Shown here: positions 54,590 to 61,320 of the stretch, piece after piece
Position numbering within the stretch: position 1 is the stretch's first letter
Layout of the letters: each line of letters begins with the position of its first letter
Assembly: GCA_965601455.1 (NCBI GenBank)
Contig: OZ271831.1
Coordinates: forward strand, 2,294,001-2,358,000
Direction of reading: 5' to 3'
From: JANQEU01 sp965601455
Lineage (GTDB): Bacteria > Bacteroidota > Bacteroidia > Cytophagales > Cyclobacteriaceae
Length of the DNA stretch: 64,000 bases
The notes under the pieces: model-generated
Seen by the model: only the letters and a program-made list of their open reading frames with translations
What the model was told of the DNA's origin: nothing
Database searches by the model: none
Made by a program: the position numbers and the translations under genes

Positions 54590-54651
54590 GGTAGGGGCGG
54601 GATTCGAACCCGCATCTACTAATTAGTTATCTTACATTAGAAGACCCTACC
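54590..54651 (-). pseudogene. tRNA-like element lacking a D arm, directly after the KGGVGR gene
   Basis: On the minus strand the 62 nt read: 7-nt GGTAGGG, 31 nt of intervening sequence, a perfect T arm (GCGGG TTCGAAT CCCGC) and CCCTACC, which pairs fully with the 5' end to make an acceptor stem. Normal tRNAs have ~42 nt between those elements; here the D arm is missing. The interior contains a possible anticodon-type stem-loop (GTCTT CTAATGT AAGAT). It begins at the very next base after the stop codon of the ATPase gene. No CCA is encoded. It is best read as a decayed tRNA, an integration remnant or a tRNA-like 3' end. Confidence 0.6.
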
Positions 54652-56466
54652 TTAATTGGTTGCAACTGGTATTGGTAAAGGAACACTGTTCCATCTTAGG
54701 TCTGGAGAGGTCCACCGTTGATGCCAATTGCTGTTGGTATCATTTACAGTTGAGATAATTGAATTTATTTTGATGCTAACATCTCTATTTGTGTTTAAAT
54801 CCTTGTAACTCTCGATAATAGCGAATATAGTCTCATTAGGCTCGAAATATCCATATCTCAGAGTTAGCCCCGCTAATAGATAAAGATGCCTGTAATTCGG
54901 TTTTTTATTCAGATCAAGCCGGGTATCAATTGATGCTAGATATTTCCTGTCTTGAAAAACGCTATGGTATATGTAAGATATTGCATCTTGGTAGTTATTA
55001 TCAGAAATCGCTTTTAATGCTTCCTTTTCTGATGCTAGGGAGAGATCTTTTAAGTTCAGTCTAGCCTCTGATTCTGCTTTCAGCAGGATTTCTACAAACA
55101 ATAATTGGGAGTTGAAATCAAGATTGGTGGATCTTGTTCGACGTTGATCATTCACATAATGTAAGATGTTACTTTTTGGGTTCATGTAGAATCCTACATA
55201 ATAAGTATTTGGTACCTCCTTTGATCTCAGTATTTTCCTACGCCATCGCGGATTAGGAAATAGAATGCGCCTTACGCTAACATTTTGAGAAGAAATAATC
55301 CCGAAGAATCCAGTGACTAATGTGGAAATAACAGCAATGATTCCGTAAATGAAGTTTCGCCTTGATAACTGCCTAGCCTCCTTCTGCACTTCTCGAGCCT
55401 GATTAATCTCCTCTCGAAATACACGCTCGTTCTCATTTGGAATGTTTCTAATGATCACGTTGTCATTACCAGCTATTTCCTCATTGATCAATTTATTGTG
55501 ACTTCTTTTCTGATTTGGACTTAACTCTGGGATTCCCTCAATTAATTTGCCAATTTCTTCGAACTGCTTTTCAAGGGTAGTATTTTCAATATCAGTTGTA
55601 TCATCTGAGAATAAAAGTGTTTCTCCATAAGAAATTTTAGACTTATAAGCCAAAAGAGTGTTTTCTATGTACTCTTTTACTATGGTTTCCTCGGCATAAT
55701 TTGGAATGTCTAATCCTTGACCGACGTTTTTGGCGAAATCAACTATATGCTCCTTGAATCTCCTTCGGAATAAGCCAAACCATCTTCCAGATTCATTGTC
55801 TGTCATATCTAGCCTGGAAAGTACTGGTAAAACAATCGGCTTCTGTGACTTAGATTGAACATAGGGTGAATTTCTAATGCTATTTACCACTTCAAGAGCG
55901 CCATCAAAGTTTTGCAGTGAAGGTGCTACAACAATCACATTGACATCTGGCATTTGGATATTACATATACCGGAGTAGTCGTTTAAACCAGTTCTGCTAT
56001 CAATAAACACATAATCGTAATCCAGACTATTAAGTTGTTCCTTTAAGTGCTCTATGTAATACTTACCGTCATAAGACTCATAGAACTGATACCAATCAAA
56101 ATCATTGATATCCTTTAAATATTTATCATCGTATTTGCCAGATGCTACTAGATCAATTCTACTCCCTGACCGTCTATTCCGTAGTATATTGTTTATATAT
56201 CCATCCTTGATCTTTGGCAAATCTTCAATCGCAACTTTATCCTCTTTTTCCTCAATCAGCTTTATGTAATCTTGAAACAAGTCAATTATCCCAGCTTCAA
56301 TATTATCTCGTTTGAAATTGAAAAAGTAGTCCAAGCCGGGTGCTTCAATGTCCCAATCAATTAATAGAATTTTTCGCTGTTTTCGATAATATAAGTAAGC
56401 CGCTAAATTGGCTACTAATTGCGATCGCCCAACACCTCCTTTATAGGAATAGAAAGATACAATCAT
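54652..56466 (-). CDS. KGGVGR-variant P-loop ATPase with membrane segment, third gene of candidate conflict operon
   Basis: This 604-residue protein has a ParA/MinD-like N-terminal ATPase: a deviant Walker A, YKGGVGRSQ (residues 8-16, with Arg14 in place of the usual Lys), an A' motif DWDIEAPGL (37-45), and a Walker B VFIDSRTGLNDYSG (153-166). Residues ~330-345 read AGNDNVIIRNI, the same short motif found in both upstream proteins. A charged helix leads to a membrane segment (~372-392), after which ~210 residues of unknown fold follow. KGGVGR-variant ATPases are known from conflict-type gene clusters. The gene overlaps its upstream neighbour by 4 bp. Confidence 0.85.
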   Translation of the reverse strand: MIVSFYSYKGGVGRSQLVANLAAYLYYRKQRKILLIDWDIEAPGLDYFFNFKRDNIEAGIIDLFQDYIKLIEEKEDKVAIEDLPKIKDGYINNILRNRRSGSRIDLVASGKYDDKYLKDINDFDWYQFYESYDGKYYIEHLKEQLNSLDYDYVFIDSRTGLNDYSGICNIQMPDVNVIVVAPSLQNFDGALEVVNSIRNSPYVQSKSQKPIVLPVLSRLDMTDNESGRWFGLFRRRFKEHIVDFAKNVGQGLDIPNYAEETIVKEYIENTLLAYKSKISYGETLLFSDDTTDIENTTLEKQFEEIGKLIEGIPELSPNQKRSHNKLINEEIAGNDNVIIRNIPNENERVFREEINQAREVQKEARQLSRRNFIYGIIAVISTLVTGFFGIISSQNVSVRRILFPNPRWRRKILRSKEVPNTYYVGFYMNPKSNILHYVNDQRRTRSTNLDFNSQLLFVEILLKAESEARLNLKDLSLASEKEALKAISDNNYQDAISYIYHSVFQDRKYLASIDTRLDLNKKPNYRHLYLLAGLTLRYGYFEPNETIFAIIESYKDLNTNRDVSIKINSIISTVNDTNSNWHQRWTSPDLRWNSVPLPIPVATN

Positions 56467-57251
56467 GAGAATCCCACCTTTTGCTTTAACAGCCCTTTGT
56501 TTTTGCTGTACGAAGAGGCCCAGCTACCCGTTTTTCGAGGTTCGGGAATTTCCAAATGTTTAATTGAAATATCTGTTAGTCTGCGATAGAAGACTTCCTT
56601 TGAATTGACATCCATATCAAGATATAGATATTGTTTATTGAATTTGTTGTAATAGAGCTCTTGTAGGCGATAAAAGACATCTTCTCTTTTCTTTTTCAAA
56701 TTGTCCACAATCTGATTATCACATTCCTGATTAAAGGGAATTATACACCCTCCAATATTAGATTTATTGAATACCTGAGCAAAAAGTTTATTCTCATCAA
56801 ATTCCAACGAGAGGCAATCGACAACTAGAATTGCCCTTGGGCTAATGTCTTCTTCCAAAGAGGTCAAGAATTCTTTGTTATCGATTCGCAGATCATCGAT
56901 AAAGTAAACTTCTAGTTTAAAACTGGACTTTGCATGAAATTCCTTAATGAGATCGGTTATAGTCTCATTTTGATCAAAGGGCCTCCATTCTTCAGGAGTG
57001 TTACCATAGTACTTGGACAGAGCCTTTTTTGTCTTTGCATCGATCGATTTAATGGACTGCATACGATCAATGGAAGTTGTTACAACAATTAGATTTAGAA
57101 AGCTAGGCGGGTGGTTAAACGTCCATTCATGTATTTCATGCATCCACTTTTCAAGTTTTTTCGAGCCTTGCCGTATAACTACTGTGCTGTTGATAATATC
57201 CTTTACTCCAATGTTACCATTACCATCAATGCTCATTTTCGAGATTTTCAT
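56463..57251 (-). CDS. Unknown soluble protein with N-terminal tag-like motif, second gene of candidate conflict operon
   Basis: This 262-residue protein has no signal peptide or membrane helix. It begins with a short glycine-rich beta segment, DGNGNIGVKDIINSTVVI (residues 9-26), close to segments that precede effector domains in bacterial conflict proteins. The remainder looks like an alpha/beta fold with strands at LNLIVVTTSI, FKLEVYFIDDL, AILVVDCLSLEF and GGCIIPFN, similar to a small Rossmann or receiver-like domain; the family is not recognised. It overlaps both neighbours by 4 bp (ATGA), so the three genes are translated together. Confidence 0.8.
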   Translation of the reverse strand: MKISKMSIDGNGNIGVKDIINSTVVIRQGSKKLEKWMHEIHEWTFNHPPSFLNLIVVTTSIDRMQSIKSIDAKTKKALSKYYGNTPEEWRPFDQNETITDLIKEFHAKSSFKLEVYFIDDLRIDNKEFLTSLEEDISPRAILVVDCLSLEFDENKLFAQVFNKSNIGGCIIPFNQECDNQIVDNLKKKREDVFYRLQELYYNKFNKQYLYLDMDVNSKEVFYRRLTDISIKHLEIPEPRKTGSWASSYSKNKGLLKQKVGFS

Positions 57252-57499
57252 TTACCCGAGTCAATTTTCACGTTAGAATCTTCGATATTTTTCACTTCAA
57301 CATTACTGTCTTTCGAGCTAACTTCTATATCGCTTTTTTTCTTGATATCCGTTACGGATACGGAGTCCTTTTCTTTTTTTTCTCCGCTTATTTTCAATCC
57401 CCTTCTGTTAAGTATTGCTCCGAAGGTGCTGCTTCTCAAGCCAATTACAAGAATCACGATCAAAGCCGCTATTCCAAAATAAAGTGTAGGTTGATCCAT
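57248..57499 (-). CDS. Single-pass membrane protein with beta-repeat tail, first gene of candidate conflict operon
   Basis: This 83-residue protein has one membrane helix (residues ~6-23, LYFGIAALIVILVIGLRS) followed by a basic stretch, so the tail is probably cytoplasmic. The tail is a series of short beta-like units: DSVSVTDI (45-52), SDIEVSSK (56-63), DSNVEVKNI (64-72) and DSNVKI (74-79). The third matches NGNIGVKDI in the next protein and NDNVIIRNI in the ATPase. The gene overlaps the next by 4 bp. It may act as a membrane anchor or adaptor for the other two. Confidence 0.75.
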   Translation of the reverse strand: MDQPTLYFGIAALIVILVIGLRSSTFGAILNRRGLKISGEKKEKDSVSVTDIKKKSDIEVSSKDSNVEVKNIEDSNVKIDSGK

Positions 57500-57865
57500 T
57501 TTTTATAGTTTTTAGAATAAGTTACGAATCACGCTTTTATTAAGCAAATCACTTAGCATTATACCTAATGGATTGTGAAAAATTTCATGAAAAATGTGGC
57601 AGGATGGAAATTGAGCAGCCAAATTAAGACCTAAATCCTAATGTAAGTGCTTAGTATAATGATATCTAGAACCCTATTCATACGGGCCTGACCAAAAACA
57701 CTTAGGTTAGGATCGCTCTACAAATTGACCGTTGATCGTCTGTGTAGAAGAAATAGCTCTGCAAAATAATGGGCTGCGTTATATTAATATAGCTTAGGTT
57801 CAGGTGCGGAATTAATAGTGAGCGTTGGGGTTTTCTATCTATATGTAGTCTCTTCTCAATTTACT

Positions 57866-57933
57866 GATGCACCAAGCACTCTATTGACATTTTTGGATTG
57901 AAGGGCAGGAGCAAGGGAATGGCAAATGTGTGC
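57866..57933 (+). repeat. Direct repeat, left copy, flanking the coiled-coil gene block
   Basis: GATGCACCAAGCACTCTATT at 57866 through GGGAATGGCAAATGTGTGC ending at 57933 is repeated, with a ~21-bp difference in length in the middle, at 60609-60697 in the same orientation. The last 19 bp are identical in both copies. The two copies enclose the three genes at 58060-60541, so the block may have moved or been duplicated as a unit. Confidence 0.6.
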
Positions 57934-57986
57934 TAATTTCTAAGTTCAATACTATAAGTTCTCAGATGCCTTCTACCGTTATTTGA

Positions 57987-58008
57987 AAATACCCAAAAGT
58001 AGGTATTT
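57987..58008. promoter_or_regulatory. 7-bp dyad upstream of coiled-coil lipoprotein operon
   Basis: AAATACC at 57987-57993 and GGTATTT at 58002-58008 are exact reverse complements with an 8-nt spacer, ending 51 bp before the start codon at 58060. Together with the preceding bases (CCGTTATTTGAAAATACCC) it resembles the dyad at 49248-49271 (CAGTTACCTGAAAAATACCC) and has nearly the same distance to the gene. A shared regulator or promoter architecture is a reasonable guess. Confidence 0.5.
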
Positions 58009-58059
58009 AAAAGTATCTAGCAAATAATGAACTTGCCGAATCACATAAGAAATTGAACA

Positions 58060-59550
58060 ATGAAATCGTATCTGATAACCTTGGTACTTCTTGCATCGCT
58101 ATTCCTTTCTAGCTGCAATAGCCACTTGTACAATCAAGGAAAAAACGACATAGCGGTAAAAGCTTCCGAGACTTTTGAAGAAGTTGAGCTTGAAGAATCC
58201 ATTAAACGTGAATATGATTTGCTTGACACTCTGCTAACACAGGAGCTCGCCATGGTTGAAAAACTTACATTAGAAAGGCGAGATACGAGACTGTGGAAAA
58301 TTATCTATGCTTATGATGAAAAGAATTCTACGCAGTTTCTTCAGGAAGAAGTAGATAAGAGATTGAAGGAACTAGTAGGTGATCCAGAAAAATTCTCTAG
58401 TTTCATTCAGTTAAAATCTCAAATTGAAGAAAAAAATAGATCAATAGTTTCTGCAATTGATGCTTATGGGAGTAATGCCAGTGATGACAATTCTCCATCG
58501 GTTCCATCCAACTGCAGCGAGGTGGACAAAGAGGCAAACATAGCTGACCCAATTGCCAAGGTTCTTTATGATAACATTATTAAACTATGCGATGACTTAG
58601 CGTCATTAGAAGAGAAGCAAAAAGCTTACAAATATGATGGCCTCATAAAGGAGACAAATCAACTAATAAGTCAAGTTGAAAACGCCATGAAGTCTATCCA
58701 AGATACTAAGAAAGCCAATGCAGATTCTCTCAAGAGCAAAAAAGAGGCTTACGAAAAAGCAGTTGAAACAAATGATCCGAAAGTAGCGCAACTAGCTGAA
58801 GAATTGAAAAGCACGATTAAAGAATTTGAAATATCTATTTTGGAAATACCGAAAGGGTTTGAAAAATTTGGATTGGAAGGCAAATTGCATCAACTGCAAT
58901 CAACGGATAGCGCTGTTAACACGCTGCTCGACATGGTGATTGCCAATCCTGATACTGTCGATGATAATTTGAATGCCGAAACCAAACGGCTCCTGGAAAT
59001 GGTTTCGACGGTCGATAAATTTGAAGGTCATATCAACGCGCTTAAATTCCCTCAGGTAAGTAGGTTGCTACTCGAGAAAGAATATCTGAAAGCAGAAATT
59101 GATGGGCTAAAGAAAGAGATTGAATTGGCGCAAAAACGGCTTGACTACCTGAAAGAAAAAAACTCACTCATGATTCAGGAGGCCACACTACTAGGAAAAA
59201 GCAAACAAAACATAGATGCCTTGTTAAAGGTGTCTCCGACAAAATCATACGCTGATATTATTGTCAGTGGATCAGATGCAGAAAAGAAACTGGCCTCTTT
59301 CGCTATGACCTACTATTCGGCTAGTTGGACGCTACCTCGACAAGGTCAAGAGAAAATTGACTACCAGATCCACCATTTAGATCATTTAAGTAGTCTCCAT
59401 GCTTCTTCAAAGGCGCTAAAGCAATGGAATTCACTCATAAAAATTCCACTGAATCAATTGGTAGAATGGGAAGCTCGTGGCATTAAGCCAGAGCAGTTAT
59501 CAGGTCTCATTCAAGCACTAGGGTTTGCTGGGGTTATTTACACTAATTAA
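58060..59550 (+). CDS. Large helical lipoprotein of unknown family
   Basis: This 496-residue protein has a lipoprotein signal with the lipobox FLSSC (Cys19). Almost all the rest is charged and helical with coiled-coil character (KEYLKAEIDGLKKEIELAQK, LKSKKEAYEKAVETNDPKVA), broken by a serine/asparagine linker near residues 145-155 (NASDDNSPSVPSN). The C-terminal ~90 residues look globular (WTLPRQGQEKIDYQIHHLDHL...). I know no family with this set. It is followed at 15 bp by another helical lipoprotein gene, and the two likely form a complex in the periplasm. Confidence 0.75.
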   Translation: MKSYLITLVLLASLFLSSCNSHLYNQGKNDIAVKASETFEEVELEESIKREYDLLDTLLTQELAMVEKLTLERRDTRLWKIIYAYDEKNSTQFLQEEVDKRLKELVGDPEKFSSFIQLKSQIEEKNRSIVSAIDAYGSNASDDNSPSVPSNCSEVDKEANIADPIAKVLYDNIIKLCDDLASLEEKQKAYKYDGLIKETNQLISQVENAMKSIQDTKKANADSLKSKKEAYEKAVETNDPKVAQLAEELKSTIKEFEISILEIPKGFEKFGLEGKLHQLQSTDSAVNTLLDMVIANPDTVDDNLNAETKRLLEMVSTVDKFEGHINALKFPQVSRLLLEKEYLKAEIDGLKKEIELAQKRLDYLKEKNSLMIQEATLLGKSKQNIDALLKVSPTKSYADIIVSGSDAEKKLASFAMTYYSASWTLPRQGQEKIDYQIHHLDHLSSLHASSKALKQWNSLIKIPLNQLVEWEARGIKPEQLSGLIQALGFAGVIYTN

Positions 59551-59565
59551 TAAATATCATCCCAA

Positions 59566-60138
59566 ATGAAATATATTTTAATACTAACACTCATACTAAT
59601 TTCTTCTTGCACTGCTCAGAAGAATGTGAGAGATTATGCAAGTACCATTTCTCTCAACTTGGAACAACTTGAACAAAATATTTCAGATTTTTCTTCACAG
59701 CAGGAGGCTTTGGCAAAAGGAAGGCTCAGGAGTATACTGGAGGTAGAAGCAACCATACAAGAAGTACGTGATGATCGCGATATTCAGATGTTTATGCTTC
59801 AAAGTACAAGCGGCACAAAAAGAGTAGACCACTTTAATTCGGTGATTGCTGCGAGTGACCTAATGTTAGAGCGTCAAGGGGAACTACAAAAACTGAAGAA
59901 AAAACATAAAAAGGCGGTGGATGAAATGCAAGCTCAATTGGATTTCAAGACGGATAAAATTGATAATGTGCAGAAAGCCTTGGCCCAATATGCCACGAAA
60001 GCAAAGCTGAAGGACGAGGTAGCTTTTTATACCGATTTCTTTAAAGCAGTAAATGAAGACCTAAAAGAAAGTCTAAAGCAGGTAGAAGAAGAATCAACTG
60101 ATGATCAGGAAGCTGCCTCTGCAGATGATGAACAATAA
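59566..60138 (+). CDS. Small helical lipoprotein of unknown family
   Basis: This 190-residue protein has a lipoprotein signal (LILISSC, Cys15) and a fully helical body (SLNLEQLEQNISDFSSQQEA, ELQKLKKKHKKAVDEMQAQL) with an acidic tail (EEESTDDQEAASADDE). It starts 15 bp after the larger lipoprotein and precedes a small cytosolic-looking helical protein by 25 bp. No family is recognised. The length and pattern suggest a coiled-coil partner of the first protein. Confidence 0.7.
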   Translation: MKYILILTLILISSCTAQKNVRDYASTISLNLEQLEQNISDFSSQQEALAKGRLRSILEVEATIQEVRDDRDIQMFMLQSTSGTKRVDHFNSVIAASDLMLERQGELQKLKKKHKKAVDEMQAQLDFKTDKIDNVQKALAQYATKAKLKDEVAFYTDFFKAVNEDLKESLKQVEEESTDDQEAASADDEQ

Positions 60139-60163
60139 ATACTAACCATAAAACATCTATAAA

Positions 60164-60541
60164 ATGCCTGTTTTCAAAAATGATGCTACCTCAGAACAAA
60201 AAGCTAATTACTTAGAATCGCTTGTCAAGGCTAAGAATGCCATTGACGAAGCGATTGGAAATCTTCGTGCTATCAAGGCTGTAACCGGACTACAGGATGA
60301 AGTCAATACGATCAATGTAGAACTGTTGGACCTTAGGGGCGATAGTGAAAAGTTGCAAGCCAGGATTTTAGCTTTTGTTTCTACCAATGCTTCTTTCGAA
60401 CCGCCTAGTGAAGCCACTGTTAATGCCATCAAAGAAAAGGCAGCAATGATAGATTCAATTTCAGCCCAAGCAGGTCAGTCCGGTGCTATTATTGATCTAG
60501 CAACGGAAGTATTGAATCAAGCTAGAAGTATGTTTGGTTAA
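60164..60541 (+). CDS. Small helical soluble protein of unknown family
   Basis: This 125-residue protein lacks a signal peptide and membrane helix and is predicted helical throughout (NYLESLVKAKNAIDEAIGNLRAI, EVNTINVELLDLRGDSEKLQARI, SGAIIDLATEVLNQARSMF). It is the third gene of the operon and would stay in the cytoplasm unless exported by a special route, which is odd because its two partners are lipoproteins. No family is recognised. Confidence 0.65.
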   Translation: MPVFKNDATSEQKANYLESLVKAKNAIDEAIGNLRAIKAVTGLQDEVNTINVELLDLRGDSEKLQARILAFVSTNASFEPPSEATVNAIKEKAAMIDSISAQAGQSGAIIDLATEVLNQARSMFG

Positions 60542-60608
60542 GGTCTCATGCAGAATGGCGAATCGTGCGTTGGGTTTCCTTTCTAGAAGCCGTCTTTTTC
60601 AATGTGCC

Positions 60609-60697
60609 GATGCGCAGAGCACTCTTTTAACATTCCTTCTTTTGCCGGCAGGCAGGTTAGGCAGGAGGGAAGGAGTGAGGGAATGGCAAATGTGTGC
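60609..60697 (+). repeat. Direct repeat, right copy, flanking the coiled-coil gene block
   Basis: This is the second copy of the repeat at 57866-57933. It starts GATGCGCAGAGCACTCTTTT and ends with the identical GGGAATGGCAAATGTGTGC. The middle is longer and contains GCCGGCAGGCAGGTTAGGCAGG. A short reading frame here (60534-60722) is an accident of the repeat and is not called. Confidence 0.6.
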
Positions 60698-60837
60698 GGT
60701 TAGAGTAAACAAGAAGAGCTAAGAATCTAATCTTTTCAATAAGTGTAACATCTGACTGATGGTTCAGATATCCAGTCTAAAGATTCCTTCCATCTTGATT
60801 ATGAAGATAAAACCTTAAGGCAAAAAGACCTTTGTGA

Positions 60838-61020
60838 CTTAAAGAATTTGAAGTAAGCCGAGATCAACTTGAGGAGCTAGTTATTGAGTTTGAAAAAGAA
60901 CTTTCAAAAGTCCCATTTCCAGGTAGATCATGATATTATGTTAAGCAGAATTTCATCTACATCCTGGTGGGTTGGCAAGGCAAAATACCAAGGGTGCGGC
61001 AGCCTGTGTGTAGGGAGTGA
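60838..61020 (+). pseudogene. Decayed coding fragment with in-frame stop
   Basis: Frame 60838-61020 reads as about 60 codons of plausible protein: LEELVIEFEKELSKVPFPGRS, a TGA stop at 60931, then YYVKQNFIYILVGWQGKIPRV. It has no start codon and is cut on both sides. The composition looks protein-like on both sides of the stop, so it is likely the remnant of a gene disabled by one or more mutations. The family is not recognised. Its presence next to repeats fits a decayed island edge. Confidence 0.35.
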
Positions 61021-61320
61021 TTATTGATTCACCCGAATCCCATACGGGTGTTATAAATGTCCTGCGAGGAGCCTGTCCCGATGAATATCGGGGTTAATAT
61101 AGCTTTGGCTTCGACTGGGGGCGCCAAAGCTAGGCGTTCCGGTGCAGCCTGCCGGCCGTAGCGAAGTGTAGGAAGGGATTAAAATTTAGGGAAGGCCAAT
61201 TTCATCAATCAAGGCAGTCAAATTTTTTCGATAGCCACCTACAAAGAGTAAAGTCTAAAAGCGAAGATCTAAACCTATGATATAACAATCAAAAAAGGTT
61301 TTCGTAGATTGACTTTATCT
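61021..61320. repeat. Dispersed repeat, copy B (right edge of island), with hairpins
   Basis: This 300-bp gene-free stretch contains a 6-bp hairpin (CACCCG/CGGGTG, 61030-61050), the dyad CCCGATGAATATCGGG (61077-61092) whose arms also occur at 39921-39936, and a second copy of the dispersed repeat: TTAATATAGCTT (61093-61104) to GCGAAGTGTAGGAAGGGATTAA (61161-61182). It matches the copy at 53941-54027 in order of motifs. No RNA gene or coding frame was seen. Confidence 0.5.

Larger units (their letters stand above)
57500..58059. other. 560-bp intergenic region between the two island operons
   Basis: This divergent intergenic region holds the promoters of both blocks. No gene is credible. It contains a degenerate dispersed repeat (TTAATATAGCTT at 57783-57794), the left copy of a direct repeat (57866-57933), and a dyad at 57987-58008. 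The A/T richness of the first ~200 bp agrees with acquired DNA. Confidence 0.6.

Noticed and set aside
54590..54651. Functional tRNA gene
   Set aside because: Acceptor and T stems are perfect, but the D arm is absent and the interval is about 11 nt too short, so a normal L-shaped tRNA cannot form.
60534..60722. 62-codon frame after the third island gene
   Set aside because: It begins inside the previous gene's end and runs through the direct repeat; the composition is not protein-like.
60931..60933. TGA as a selenocysteine codon
   Set aside because: The surrounding frame has no start and is broken on both sides; no selenocysteine insertion hairpin was seen. Decay is the simpler reading.
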